A stretch of 64,000 nucleotides of DNA from Isoetes taiwanensis (Eukaryota; Streptophyta; Lycopodiopsida; Isoetales; Isoetaceae). This document shows, piece after piece, positions 11,991 through 25,400 of this stretch (within the stretch, counting starts at the first letter, position 1; each line of letters starts with the position of its first letter). Position numbers and translations under genes: made by a program. The notes under the pieces were generated by a model. That model ran no database searches, was not told where the DNA came from, and saw nothing but the letters and a program-made list of their open reading frames with translations. Where the stretch lies: NCBI GenBank assembly GCA_021234155.1, contig JAJEKV010000421.1:83273-147272 (forward strand), given 5' to 3'.

Positions 11991-13826
11991 TCAACAGCGT
12001 ATGCATGCACTAACAAATGCAGTTATTTCTGTTGCATTTGGCTGAAAAGGCATACTAGCAAGTAGTTCATTTCCTTCATCCAACAGTCCTACTCTTCCAC
12101 AAAGGTCGACCATACACCCATAATGTTCCAGTGTTGGTGTTTGGCAATAACCAACACTCATAGCAGTAAAGTTGTGAAGGCCTTCATACTGCATCCCCAC
12201 ATGACTACATGCAGTTAAGATAATTATAAAAGTGACTTTGTCTGGCTTCATCCCTTTCAACTGCATTTCCTGTAGTATTTCAAGTGCATCCTCGCCATGC
12301 CCATTCTGAGCATATGCTGCAGCCATGGCATTCCATGATGCCACAGCATGGTCATGCATTTTCTGAAATGCAGTGCGTGCCGAAAAGAGGCATCCACATT
12401 TTCCATACATGTTGATAAGTGCAGTTCCTACAGAAATATTGGACTCGAGTTCAGTGTTAACAATCTCAGCATTTATAAACCTTCCACTGGTTATATCTGC
12501 CAAAGTGCTACATGCATCAAGAATGCTCACATATGTAATGTCATTAGGTTCTACTCCTTCCAGATGCATGCCTTCGTAAAGTTTGAGTGCGTTCGTTGCA
12601 TTTCCATATTGGTTGCATGCAGTTATCATTGCAGTCCATGACACCACATTTGGACTTTTGAGCCTTGAGAACACAATCCATGCATCTCGCAGCCTTCTGC
12701 ATCTCCCATACATAGTCATAAGGACATTTGCAACAGCAGTATCATCTGTCATTCCATGGATGATTGTGCGGGCATGCATAAGCAATCCATTTGATGCAGC
12801 AGACAGTTCAGTACATGCATCCAGCATGCTAATGAAAGTTACGGAATTTGGTTGTAGATCACTTTGCTCCAATTCCTGAAATAGCTGCAGGGCCATTTGG
12901 CAATAACCATAATATGTACATGATGAGATCATGGCGTTCCATACAATGACATCTCTCTCCTGCATCGTCTCAAACACCACCCTTGCACTGGCCATGCTTC
13001 CACAATTGTTATACATATTGATGAATGCAGTACCAATGATGGTATTTCCCCCTAGCCCATCACAGATAGAGCAAGAATGCACAAATATACCATTTGGCAA
13101 AGCCCTTAGACTGGCACAAACATCAAGGGCATTCAGTAACGATAACTCATCTGATTTTTTCTGTTCTACACGCATATATTGGAAGAGCCTCAAGGCTTTT
13201 TTCCCATCTCCATTTGTGATAAAGGATGCAATCACAGCATTCCATGAACTCATATATTTGGACGTTCTATCAAAGACAACACAGGCAAGTTCTACATTTC
13301 CACAGTTTCCATACATATTGACGAGAGCATTTTGTAAACTTAGAGATTCTGTAGTGCACTTGTTAATTGTCTTGGCATGGATCATCTTTCCTAATGCTAA
13401 ATCTTCTGAAACGACACATGCTGAGAGGATAACTGAGAATGTTAAGTCATCTGCTTCAATATTGTCAAGCTCCATTTGCCAAAATAAGTAGAGTGATTCT
13501 CTTACATTTCTATACTGAGCATACATGGAAATAATTATATTCCAAGAAATTGTATTTCGATAACCCATTCTTGCAAAAACATCATGTGCTCTTGTGATAC
13601 AACCACACTTTCCATACATGTTGATAAGGCCATTGATTGCTGCAACATCAGTCTTTATTCCACTTTCAAGAATAAGGGCATGCATGAGTGTGCCCTCTAA
13701 CAAAGCAAGCATAGATGCACAGCTATCAAGCATAGTGGCAACAGTCACTTGGTCTGGCTGGAAACCTTGTAGACACATTTGCCTAAAGATTGAAAGAGCA
13801 TCCAGATCTTGCCTATTCTGGAGCAT
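11991..13826 (-). CDS. Pentatricopeptide repeat (PPR) protein, C-terminal 611 residues
   Basis: An intronless open frame is made of tandem ~35-residue PPR motifs in P-L-S order. Recurrent phrases include 'NGLINMYGKCGCITRAHDVF', 'NTISWNIIISMYAQ', 'ALVNMYGNCGNVELACVVF', 'NVVSWTAMITACNQYG', 'ALINMYGKCGCLFSARTAF', 'ASWNAMAAAYAQNGHGEDAL' and 'LEHYGCMVDLCGRVGLLDEG'. PLS-class PPR proteins bind organellar RNA and mostly act in C-to-U editing in plastids or mitochondria. The frame ends at the start of the E region ('MPFQPNA...SACIRC', stop) and has no E+ or DYW domain. The start codon is internal: the gene continues upstream in other frames to 14745. It is therefore probably the surviving part of a damaged gene. 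A real protein would need those frameshifts to be assembly errors. Confidence 0.6.
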   Translation of the reverse strand: MLQNRQDLDALSIFRQMCLQGFQPDQVTVATMLDSCASMLALLEGTLMHALILESGIKTDVAAINGLINMYGKCGCITRAHDVFARMGYRNTISWNIIISMYAQYRNVRESLYLFWQMELDNIEADDLTFSVILSACVVSEDLALGKMIHAKTINKCTTESLSLQNALVNMYGNCGNVELACVVFDRTSKYMSSWNAVIASFITNGDGKKALRLFQYMRVEQKKSDELSLLNALDVCASLRALPNGIFVHSCSICDGLGGNTIIGTAFINMYNNCGSMASARVVFETMQERDVIVWNAMISSCTYYGYCQMALQLFQELEQSDLQPNSVTFISMLDACTELSAASNGLLMHARTIIHGMTDDTAVANVLMTMYGRCRRLRDAWIVFSRLKSPNVVSWTAMITACNQYGNATNALKLYEGMHLEGVEPNDITYVSILDACSTLADITSGRFINAEIVNTELESNISVGTALINMYGKCGCLFSARTAFQKMHDHAVASWNAMAAAYAQNGHGEDALEILQEMQLKGMKPDKVTFIIILTACSHVGMQYEGLHNFTAMSVGYCQTPTLEHYGCMVDLCGRVGLLDEGNELLASMPFQPNATEITAFVSACIRC

Positions 13827-14745
13827 ACACTGCCATCATAGCATTCCAGGACACTTTATTTTTCTGCCAAGATTTGATCAAAAACCATGCAGCATGTTCC
13901 ACACTTTGACACTTCCCATACATCTTCAAAAAGAGCAGTTCCTAACACAACATCAAATTTGATTTGCTTTCGATAATACTACTATGAAGAAGCAAACCTT
14001 CTTCTAGGATAGCCAGGCTAGCACAAGCATCAAGAGCATTAAGAAAGCTCACGTTGTTTGGATTTGTTCCTGCCTTAACCATCGATTTAAGAAGCTGTAG
14101 AGAATTTTCAGGATATCCATTTTGCACTTGTACTGCAATAAAACTATTCCAAGAAACAGTATTTCTGGAACGCATTGTTTCAAAGACAGTGCTAGGCACA
14201 ATCTAGGCAGCTAAATTTTCCATACATGTTTATGAGGGTATTACCTATCACTATGTCTGCTGCGATATTATCTGATAAGAGCTGAGCATGAATAAACTTA
14301 CCTCCTGCTAAGGAACCCTCCATGGTATAAGCAGATAAAATGCTGGAATAAGCAAACGTATCTGGCCGAACATTCTTGACCTGCATTTGTCTAAACAAAG
14401 AAAACAGTCTCTTTTTCCACGCCCATGCTGGACAAGGGCATCAAGCAAAGAGTTCCACGAGTACACATTCTGGTCATGGATTCTTACGAATAAAGCTCGG
14501 CAATCTGTCAGACTACCGCATTTTCCATATGTAATAATCAGAAGATTGTTTAAGAAGGTAATTTTGTCAAACCTGCTAAGCAGAATATGGGCATGAACCC
14601 ATTTGGTCTGTGAGAAGGCGTTTTGATTCCTACAGAGTTTTAAAGCATGATCATACGCTGCACAATTTTCTGGAAGGTGGTGCTTGCATAGGCTTGTCAA
14701 AGTTCTCTTGGCGCCTTGCTGTTTGAGGTTGCAGCGAAACAGCAT
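13827..14745 (-). pseudogene. PPR gene N-terminal part, split by frameshifts
   Basis: Three overlapping minus-strand frames carry the missing N-terminal repeats of the PPR gene. 14745-about 14400 runs 'AYDHALKLCRNQNAFSQTKW' to 'VYSWNSLLDALVQHGRGK'. About 14405-14200 holds 'RQMQVKNVRPDTFAYSSILS'. 14199-13942 holds 'NTVSWNSFIAVQVQNGYPEN' and 'LNALDACASLAILEEG'. The breaks near 14400, 14197, 13965, 13930 and 13825 look like one- or two-base indels inside otherwise continuous repeats. The start at 14745 (MLF...) is a plausible original start. Either the gene is dying or the assembly has indel errors here. Confidence 0.65.
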
Positions 14746-16744
14746 TCATGTCCAACCCAAATACCCAGCACTTTTCTTGATAGTACTCAACGATGACGTG
14801 GCATAAGCACTAGGGTTTTTAAGTATTGTTCCGTTTTCTCACAGGGTGAAAATAGAGTTGCCCAGAGTTATTGGTCGTGGCCGTGGCAGCATCATAACCG
14901 TTGGTTATTCTACGGAATGGAATTACCATCGTGACCATTGGTTATTCTACGGGACAGAATCACCAACCATTGAGGTTGCACCACATCAGCTTGACAAGGG
15001 TATCTCTATTTTCAACCCATCATCAGATATAACAAGGGGGTTCCCTTTTTTTTTTTAGCACACACCACCCCTCCCGGCCTCTGACCTTTCCTGAAATTTT
15101 AGCCTAGCCACGTGTCTCTTCAGCAAAATCTGATGTAGCGCTACGTAAAACCATCGGATCTACAATTTCATGAATCTATGGCCCTGAAATTAGATAAGAC
15201 ATGAAGTTAGTACACGGAGATAGCAATCGCCATCAAATGGCCGAGACAGGAAGCACAAGCTGTGCCATTTCTGCTCCACTTCCTACTTAGGGATGTCGGA
15301 TTGATTGGGTGTTCTTCCTAACCAACGAACTCACCTTGCTTACCATTTCATTTTTATGTTTTGTAATTTTATTGCATTTATGTTCACTTGAGTTCTTCGG
15401 ATCGCGAACGCAACATCGGGCCTCTGGTTGACATTTCTGGCAATATATGGCTCTCAGGTAACTCTAGGACTCTGATCATTTCATTTTTCCCAGCCAACCA
15501 ATTTTCCCTTTGTGGACTTTCACAGTCAGCTTTGTGGCCTCTTGAATGGAGATCTTCATTGCCAACATCTATGAACTCATATGTGTAAGTATTTTGTAGT
15601 AATTGATCCGTTTGAAGCCCTGTAAATTCGAACTCTTACCACATTCAATAACATGCTATACAAGGGATTTTTGCAGCAATCTCGTGATTTGGTATCTTTT
15701 GTAGATAGTATCCGCTTCTAAGCAAAGCTCTTCTATACCACATACCATACACTGACTAAGCTTAGAGTTGATGGTTGTCTAAGGGAAAGTTTAGTGAAGC
15801 TTTTGTTATTGGATTTAAGAACAACTATACTGTAATATTGCTCCGCATCTCCTCAATCCATTTCGACAAGGTATTCGGACTAAACCCTCACTTTCTTGGT
15901 TAGTGTAGATTCTAAATTTCCTTTGTTGAATATAGTCTTGCACATATTCATCCATATCTTCCATGATGATCGTTCTTCCATTCCAAATCTTGAGGACTTG
16001 GTATGTCTCATACTTAATTTTCACAAGGCATTCAAGAGAGAATTGTCCCAACCAAGCTTCCCATTTTGTTTGATAAGTTTCACTAGTTGCCCCGAAGATA
16101 TGTCCTAACCAAGCTCCCAGTTTTATTTAATTTTCCTTTTTATCCAGATCATTACTAATTTTATTGATTCCCCGGACTATTTGGTGGACCTCTTAGTGAT
16201 TATTTAGTTGGAAGTATAAGAATACTTTTACAATATCTTTGCAGATGCAAGGTAGAGTGCCCTCAAGTACTCAATTTATGCCCGTAAGTAATGCACCTTC
16301 AAGCCGCTGCAAACATGGCATACTTATTTTTCTTTTGACTTCATGAATAGATTGATTCTTCTTCCCATTAAATCCTAGTGATGCCCCACTTCTTTCAAAG
16401 TCTTGTAACATCCAAAGAAAATGTAAAATTGTCCTTCCAAATAGGATTGTTGCCTCCTTCTTCGTTGCACTTGGTGCATTGTCTTACTGTCAGATCTATC
16501 CATGCCAAGAGTGTTTGTCTCCAGATCTTTACATCTGTTCAAGTATCACCCTTGAGGACCTTATTCACATCTATTACCAATTCCAAAACATCACAAGGAG
16601 CTTATTCATACTCACTCATGAGGTGCTTACCCATGAGCATCTGGAAGATTCTAGAATATTGCAAAGTTTCAAAACATTCTCTTTTTAGATTGATGTGCTT
16701 ACCCATGAGCATCTAGAACATTTTAGAATATCCCAAAACCATGT
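14746..16744. other. Intergenic with minor local repeats
   Basis: No gene was recognised. Imperfect direct repeats occur at 14901-14975 (TTGGTTATTCTACGG twice) and at 16622-16737 (GTGCTTACCCATGAGCATCT twice). A poly-T run lies at about 15048-15057. The 14746-14850 stretch would be the promoter side of the PPR gene, but no motif stands out. Confidence 0.5.
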
Positions 16745-16935
16745 ACTAACAGGAAACAAGTAGCTCCAATTGCTTGTGTTTGTTAAAGAGTCTCCAAAGA
16801 CTAACGAGAGGAGGACATACATTTCTACTCTACATCCTACTAACAATAAACAAATTATGACAAAGGAGGGAAAAGCATCCTTAGTCGTAGTCTATGTGCT
16901 CCAATGTGATACAAGCTCTTATTTGATTGTGCTCA
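16745..16935 (-). pseudogene. Relic of a GDSL esterase/lipase first exon
   Basis: The segment aligns base by base with the GDSL first exon at 60248-60479, in the same orientation. Translating the minus strand gives 'VFGDSLTNTSNWSYLF', equivalent to 'FGDSLTDTGNWGYLF' in the other copy, so the GDSL block I serine motif is still readable. Upstream the frame is broken and the signal-peptide region is full of stops. No other GDSL exon was found nearby, so this is an isolated dead exon copy. Confidence 0.75.
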
Positions 16936-18600
16936 AGCTTTTGCTTTATTGTTAAGATTTTATCTATTTCTCTTTGGAAAAAATATGCTTGATAAACATA
17001 TATGGTCAATCTATGTCATGTTAGAAGAAATATATTTGACCAATCAAGACCAACAAACCTAATCCAGACCACTAGAATGGATATGTTCAACCTTTATTAG
17101 TCGGGAAACTGCAATAAGAAGTGGAAACCATGATCCAACCTGAAATCTTAAATCCTGAACAACTATAGAAATCGAGATCCATTAGCCCTCATCCCTTCTG
17201 CTCCTTCATGCCCTAAAATATAGAGACTTGATTTTTAGAACATTCATTTGCTCGCTTTTACGATCAAAGAACACAATAATCACAACAACTAGAAATATAA
17301 GAATAGATGAAGCCAAGAATTTAAACTCAATGCTTCAAAAATATTGTGTACACCAAATTCAAGCAATTGACCTACGAATCAAGGTAGTATTCTTAGTCCC
17401 CTATATTATACCATCAAACAAGGGTTTGCCCCTAAAAAAATAGTCCTCATCAAGATGGCATAAAGAGAGTGGGGGCTTGTAGGTTGGGCGCCTGGTCTAG
17501 GCCCTCTTGGTTTGGGGACTAAGAGATTAGTCTTCATCACCGAAGGCTCAGAATGAATGCTACTTGTGGATCAGTCCCACAAGCTAATTGGGGAAGGGTT
17601 TGAGTAATGCCGGGACAACCAAATCCCATGCTGTCAAGTGTGGAGTAAGTAAATAGCTAGATTAGATCCTAGCTAGTGGATAGTAAAAAATCAAGACTTA
17701 TAGAATATTCTAGATTGTAGACTTTCGGTATTGACTAGTTAATAGAATAGATAAACAATTGTAATGCCAGCCAACACTTTTAAAATTGAAGATTGACAAA
17801 AGTAGTAGTCGTGCGCACAAACTAAGGGTGCCACTCTTTACTCCAGCCATGCACCAACCGATTACATGCAAACTAAAAAATTCGTGGTGACTAACCATGC
17901 ACCAATTTTTTGAAGGATGAACTTCTGCCATACCATGTCAAAGTCATATTGTAAGAGCGCGCTAAATTTCTTATATAAATGTGTTTGTTGCTTAAAGTAC
18001 AAGGTACATTAAGAATGGACTCAATAGAGCTTGTAACATTTAACAAAAGCGAAGAAAAATTGATATTATATTTTAACGTCCATGGGGACCCTATATCCAT
18101 GGACCCTATAGTGGGGTGTGGGATAGGTCTATATATAGTGCAACTCAAGGCCTTTTGAACTCGAGACATACATGTTCTAGAACTAGTATGTTAGCATAAT
18201 ATCTTGTTGAGCAACACTACCCCTTCCAAAAAAAAATAGACTTTTAGTAAATGGCTAAGCTCCACCTCATTTTAACCAATGTGGTGCTCCTAGCCCGAAA
18301 TGGGTTATGCTATTGATGTGTGCTTGCATTGGATTTTGCGTATGCAAAGATAAGTTAAGGGGTGAATTTAGATTTGAATTGTGGTACAAGTGATAGCACT
18401 ACATTCATCATTCGTTAGATCCAAATTCATATCGCATAAGTATGAAATGCCACATGATTTGATTTGGAGTATAAGTGATGGGGTGCTAACACTCCGATAT
18501 TGATAACATGCTATGACTAGTTATGTGGAATCATCCCCAAAGCCATAGGGGACACCCACTCGCCATCCCCAAAGCCCATCGTCACTATCTCCACCGCCAA
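16936..18600. other. Intergenic, no gene recognised
   Basis: Short frames only. A TATA-like TCTATATATAG at about 18129 has no associated gene that I can see. Confidence 0.5.
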
Positions 18601-18605
18601 AGAAT

Positions 18606-18860
18606 TTGTCGTTGAATGTCATCTATCATTTTTGAAGCTTGAGTATTCCTCGAGATCATCACAAAGTCACTACTAATCACGCTTTTAAATTGGTAATAGC
18701 ATCCCGCAAAAGTCAAATGTAATTTTTCAAGAATTGATTCTTCATTGTGATGGCCGAAGGTTAAGAGTACATGAACCTCAAGAGTCACGCAAAACTTGAG
18801 CCCCTCATTTATGTTTTCACTTAATTTCACGGTATTTTGGCAATTGCAAAATAATAATTG
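18606..18860 (-). pseudogene. Broken 3' exons of the ALIX gene
   Basis: Minus-strand frames give pieces of the ALIX V-domain end in the right order. 'KYREIK' lies near 18850-18825. 'ENINEGLKFCVTLE' runs to 18777, followed by a GT donor. After a 73-nt intron-like gap comes 'DAITNLKA' at 18703-18681. Then 'SDFVMISRNTQASKMIDDIQRQ' reaches about 18606, in another frame. One extra base separates the residues before KYREIK, and a second separates KYREIK from ENINEG. The acceptor before DAITN reads CGG instead of CAG (18706-18704). Roughly 13 extra bases sit before SDFVM. The segment that should precede KYREIK ('AQNEEFS...'-like in other plants) and the proline-rich tail were not found. Confidence 0.7.
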
Positions 18861-19412
18861 GCTTCAAGACTTTTTCATGGGTAACCGATTTTATTAAAGT
18901 TCAAACATAACTTAATTGGAAAAATACAATCATTAGCCGAAAAAAAATACCAATATCAACCTCGTATAACCATCCAAGTTAATCGCTGATACAAATGCAT
19001 CATTGTTCACCAGATCCATAATCCAAAAATACTTAGGTTTTGCAAACTATCTTAGGCATATTTTAAACATGGCTACATTATTCAGCACTTTTACCTCCAT
19101 GTCATAGATGCAAAACTTACAATATGATCAATTGAGCTATTGCATAAAGTGCAAAATGGTTGATGTCCATTTGATGGCTAGAATTCCTAAAGTCTCCATC
19201 ATGTTTACATACATAGCAATCCTTTATATTGGAAAACAAGACTCGCTATATCGGTTGTCTGAAATGGAATGAGGATATCTGACACACTGTATATAGCTTT
19301 GTTTAAATTATGACACAAAGAAGAACTAAAAAAACTGATAGATGCACTTTTCATCGAAGAATATGTGATCACAAACAATCAAATTTTCTCACATTTCATT
19401 ATGATTTCATAC

Positions 19413-22400
19413 CTTGATTTGCTGCAATAACACTCTCTGTGCTTCAACATTTCTTGCCACCTCATTGCAAATATGATCATATTTTACAAGCTCAGATCTA
19501 AAGAGGTCCTCATATGAACCAGATATCAGCATCAACTTCGGTAGGATATCATCCTAAACAACACGCAAAACAGTGGAAAAGTGGAGAAGGGTGCCGGGGA
19601 GGTTTTGCTCTTCACAATCTTTTATTATTATCCAATTTGGGCCAAACTCAGAGAAGAGATAACACAAAAGAAAGGAAAACGGTACTGTCTATTATTTAAA
19701 CCACCCAAACTAGAGAGATTTAACAAAAATGAAATCTTATATACAAGTTTATCTAACATGCAATATGTCTCTAAATGCTTCACTTATTCTATTGCTTGAT
19801 TTGAAACAAATGGATAGAGAAAAAAAGGTATTGAAAAGAAAATTGATTGGAGTGGTTTGCTTTTATATGATGAAGAAAGCTGAACTTGCAGTTATTACTT
19901 CTATGAAGGTGACCTAGCAAAAGCTTTAATGACCCATAGTGCAATTGCTTATTCATTTTTCAGATACAATAACATCCCAAAACTAGAACATTTGTAAAGA
20001 AAAGGTCATTCTTGCATCAACTCCAATCGCACCTTCATTAACCAAGGCGCTATTATATGGTAAGATAATTGCGAATATTGCTGATTATGTCAAAATATTG
20101 CCCAGGAGCTTTGCCATGGCTGAAGCATTTATACCTAAGAGTGGAGTTCACTGCTACTATGCATGCGGGCACTTATATTAGGCAATAGGTGATGACAGAT
20201 TGGAGAGCTTTCTATGCCATACAGAACAACTGTGAATAGCATAACTTATGCTCTTACTTTAGGATTCAATGCTAAACTGGCTAGAACTTGGTGACGATTA
20301 TATCGAATATCTAGCAACAGGGATCACAGGCCGCCAGATATAAGATCTCTTCATTTTTCTAGGTTGGAAAAGTCTTTTGAAGTGTTGGCATGGGCCTCTT
20401 TAACTTCTCATCCACAAGAATCTAATCAATTCTTACATCTATTAGGTCCTCTGGCTTTATAAATGGACCTTTTTGCATAAATTCTAATGTCATTCTCAAT
20501 GATGCCATGATGCCATCGATTGCTTCCAATTTCTAGTTTTAATACCTCAGATCGGAAGCTTGAGCAACGTTTCTTTTTGCCTTGATTTTATAGCTCCATT
20601 GCCACTCCCCATTGTAATGAGATCATTCGATATGCACTCCAAATACAAAGTTGCAATTTCTTGCAATTGCAACATTCCATGGAAAGGACACATATATTTG
20701 GATGAAGTAAATGGCATTGTAGCTATGGAAATGTGAATAGAGTCTCTTTTGACTTCTATGCTCTTTTAGAGATTTTGGGTAGAGCTTAGGCATCTTATCA
20801 ACTCCTTTCTTTCTAAATCTGTTTTAGAATATAAAATGTTGTATTAACTTATCGTTACGTAATGTTGATATCAATGGCATTTGCACATACATGCTGCAAC
20901 AATACTTTGTTTAATCTTTTATTCCTTCATTTTTCCCTCGCCTTAGTTCCAACGAGCTCGAATTTTTTTTTATCTTTACATAAACCATAAATATTTAATA
21001 TTAAATTCTACTTGGTTTTACGTAACATTGACAAGGGACGCTACAAGAGACGTAGAAAGCATAGGGCAAATGAGAGCCCCTATCCGTATATAATCATTGT
21101 ATATAATCAATATATTGTATTTTTGTTTAAAACCTTAACGCCATTTTCAATTTTTTACCATACAATATATACCAACTTAATGATAACACCCCACAAATAA
21201 GGATCGTACATACGGCCTAGATGTAGGCACAATTCATTTAATATGCATATCCAACACTTTGATGCCTTTAATGAGTTATACCACACAAATGGAGATATGT
21301 AGGCACAACTCACCAATAGCTTATCCAATAATTTTGATGCCTAAGGTATATCTATTGTAAGAATCCACCCAAGCATGGCATTCTAGCTTGTAGGTTAAAT
21401 CCATGGCAAGATTCCAAGTGAAGCCGACCTACATGCCCAACGTTTGATGCTAAAGTCGCTAAGTTCAAAAACTATGCACTTTTTACAATTTGTGAGCTCT
21501 GAAAATGATATTAACCATTTTTAATTCAGCTTCTACTAGTTCATTATAGTCATATAAATTAGCATGTCCGTATTTGTGTATTTTAGAAGGTTTAGAATGG
21601 TGTTGATGTCGCATGGATGATGCGATGTCCTTCAACATGTTGGTTTCCATTTTAGCCTCTCAGTAGTGGCTTCCAAGGCTTTTGCTTGCATGGGAAGGAA
21701 AAGAAGGAGTTTTTGTTATGGCTTTTTGTTCTTTCCGGCAGTTGCTTAAATAGTTATCCTTGTCTCTATCAGGTTGTGTTTTTTTGGGTCAAGATATTTA
21801 TGAAGAGGGCTGCAAGGAAAGGTAAGGGGGGCAAGCTCTCTGCTCCCCTTGTCTTCCAGCTCATTCAAACAGTGGCTCTTTGGGCCGAGCCTAATTTAGA
21901 GATGGGTTGGGGGGCCAATTGATGTCTCGATGCCTTGTTTTTTGTGATAAGAGATGTTTATTGAGGCTTTGTTCTGAGAAAGTGCTTTATTGATCATTTC
22001 ATTATCGTTGTTCTTAGGCACTAGATAAACCTCTTTAAGACTATGAATGAAGCCATGAAAAAAGAGAGTTTAATGTCATCGAAAACCACCTGATGTTGTG
22101 TTGACGGTAAATCTTTGAGAATAGTAGGTTATATTGTTTTGAAGGAATGGTAGGATATTGCATGAAGGATATAAGAAAGGTTCATTACTCTTTATCATTT
22201 CATAATGTTTCGGGATTTTATAACCAAGAAAGGTAAGGATGTGTACTTAAATTAGGTTGCAGTGACACTAAAGGTCTTGTTGTGATGGATAATAGGAATC
22301 CAAGGAACAAGGCTGCTCACTTCTTGTTTTATCATGGGGAATCAGGTTTATCGCTAGTTTAACTTACACTTTATGCAAGATGATAAGGTCTAAGAAGTAT

Positions 22401-25400
22401 ACATTGTTCAATTCTTTAGATCATACATGAGTACTTTAGCTTTGGGGAGGGAAAGGGAGAGCGGGGTGCGTAACGCCAAGTGACGCTTCGCTCAACCGCA
22501 ATGCTTTAGATTGCAAATATTTGTTCCATTTCCTCTCACCGCTATATTAATGTGCATAGAATTGGAGTCAGTTCGAGAGAGTTTTTGGATCCCGGATCAT
22601 TGTACACCCTCCCGACATTAGGACCATATTATTTCAATTACCTACATGTGCTTTGTGTCCAGAGAAAGGAACGGGCCAGGTCAGTAGACATTATTGGGAT
22701 GACTCTATTCCTTGTGACAAAGAAGATGTTAACTTCCGTGACATTTGAGACCCTTTCTTCGTAGCCCCATGTTGCTATTCCTGAAGCCCGCATGTGAATT
22801 ATATTTTAGTCCACATGGGTGATCATAGTTTATTGATTGACGGTTTGTCTAGCTTTATTTTCATTGTACTTTGTGTTTTCGCCTTGTTCAGTGGTAATTT
22901 TGTCGTAACTTCCTCATAAGGTTGTGATGGAGATTCATGGAGATGCACAAGGTGATGTTAGCCGGGCCTTTGAGCTTAGCGCCCATATCTTATAAGCTCA
23001 AAGATTGATGCTTCCCACCCGATCCACATGTTTATCCTCGCTGAATTAGAGGAAATGTTTTGTGCTCAAGAATTTGTTTCTAATGTGATACATAGTGGGA
23101 TTGAGGCCTATAGAATATTTGCCTCTCTTCGTGTGTTTCTTTGATGCCATACATTCTCGCCACGCCTTAGCATGGAGTGGGGAACACATGGGTGTGCCGC
23201 CTTCAACTCTATACTTTGAGGTCCAACATGAGCTTTTCCAAGGCTTTGTTGATCCAAGAAATCCGCAGGTTTGATTATGTGATTAGATTACGCCCTGGGC
23301 CCGCCCATGAGTTAATGTGTGATCTTATTGTTTTGTGAACCTTAAGTTGATTGAGGAGTTGTATCGCTTGCGTTTGTCGCACATGAACCTTTTTCGATTT
23401 GTTGAATGTAAATAAGACAATTTTTTTTTTTTTTTTTGTGCTTGTAGACTATATTGTATGTACGTTCAAATTTATATTAACAAACCCGAACTTTGGTATG
23501 GCCACGATTCCCGGGTATAGCGGTCATCCTTTGGGTTGATTTTTGCTATGCCCTGATGAGCATAAGCATCGTCTTTCGGGTTCAATATCTAGTATAATAA
23601 CATGGGGTTTTCTTTTTGTATTTTTATATTTTTCAATATGGTTTTGATATGATTTTGTTGGGTGTATTCAAATCGATGTACCTAATGCGCACATCCGAGT
23701 GCACCGTGATTCACATATTTTGATATCACATTCTCTATGGTTTAACCCACTATCTTTTTGTCCCATATTATTTTTGCCCTTATTTTTCTTTTTTAAATAT
23801 GCATGCAGCAACGAGTCCTTATACTCTAGGGCTTTTCTTTAATGAGTCAGCTTGTGAAGGAAAAAAAGCACATCTCGGCGAAAGCATCCAAGGGAGCATT
23901 TCTACGAGGCCATGGGATGATAAGCTTGAGATTTATATGATTTGGGGGAACCCATCATATCATGGTTCTAAGATATAACGAGGAACGATGAGGGTAGTGG
24001 GGTTTTTTCATTCTTTGCAAAAGTAACCCGACCGAGGCAAGAAGGGAGGGGAGGGAGGGGCAGGGATATGAAAGAGCGGATGCTCCGAGGAAGGTAGCTT
24101 CACTCGCTTGGATGCGCTCGCTTATATTTCTTTATCACCAACAAAAACGATAGTAGGTGCCAAAGGGGCTTTCGACCTTTGCTTTAGTGCAAATTCAAGA
24201 ATTGGGCATGTAGCGATTGAATTGAGGCATAAACAATCCATGTTATTTTCTTACTAATCGGTGTTTTCTTATTCCATTCTCTTATCATAACGGGCGGTTC
24301 TTGTAGTTAGCGTATTTTAATTAATCATAAACCCAACCAAAATGGCCGTTTACTACAAGGCAAGGATCTCGCCATCATGCCGAGCCAGTCTCGAGACGAA
24401 CCGGAAAGTGATGCTAATGCTAGTTACTAATGTCAAAGGGCAAAGGTTCCCAAAATTTTGCATGAGGCTTCAAGATCGGGTTAACCCAAGCTCATAATTG
24501 GGGTATGTTCATGCCGCCATTGATCCATTGTTTCCTGGGTTTGCCATTACGCTTGTGGCTATCTTGTGCAATAGAAAGATCTTAACAGATAAAGAAAGAT
24601 AGATCTTGTGAAAGGTAGAGTTTACCTGGAATAAATGCAACAACTGGCAGACAGATGACCAACTAAAATAGGCAGAATGTATTCTTTTTGTTGCATCAGT
24701 TTTTGAACATAGAAAGGACCAAATATATATTGTTCAAGATATGTTACCAGGAGAAGACTATAAGCTAGAGCTTATACATGATCTTTCCGAGGAAGGTTGT
24801 CCAAGATCAGGTTTTGTACATGAGTTCCATTCCGAATATAGTCTATATTCAATTTAAAGACCACGAGTAGCCCTCTATATATGGACCCATTCTCTAAGTA
24901 AGAGAAAGCGGAAATCATTGCACTACTAAGAGCATTGCAAATCATTGCAGAATTTCTCATCTCCAAATTCGTCAGCGGAGGGAATTTCTTCTATAGATAA
25001 GCTTGGATTCGATTTAGATGCACTTAATTCATCATTATGATTTAGATGAGCTGCTTTAATTCATCATTGTAATTCAGATAGAATGTCTACACTACAATGG
25101 AAGAAGGCAAGCAAATGCATTGTTACATTGCTACTACTGAGTTGCAATGAGATGTTCTTGTTTCTAGTCCCTATCTCAGCATGTATAGCAATCTCAACAT
25201 GTATAGCAAGTACAGAAGCTGGAGGAGACGATATAAAATTTCAACACATAGCGTATTAAGAAGACAATCAAATTTGTTTCACATTTGCAAATAATTCATT
25301 TGATTCTTGTTCGTTGTGATATATATTGTGCTGAATATTATATTGATTATCTTGTATGCCTAGGTTACTAAAGGAGGAGCCATTATAGAATGTTGGAGCA

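Noticed and set aside
12348-13962. Plus-strand open frames up to 186 residues
   Set aside because: They are antisense to the PPR repeats and show no domain of their own.
24772-24966. 64-residue minus-strand frame with a faint RNase H-like look
   Set aside because: No catalytic residues or family pattern could be confirmed.
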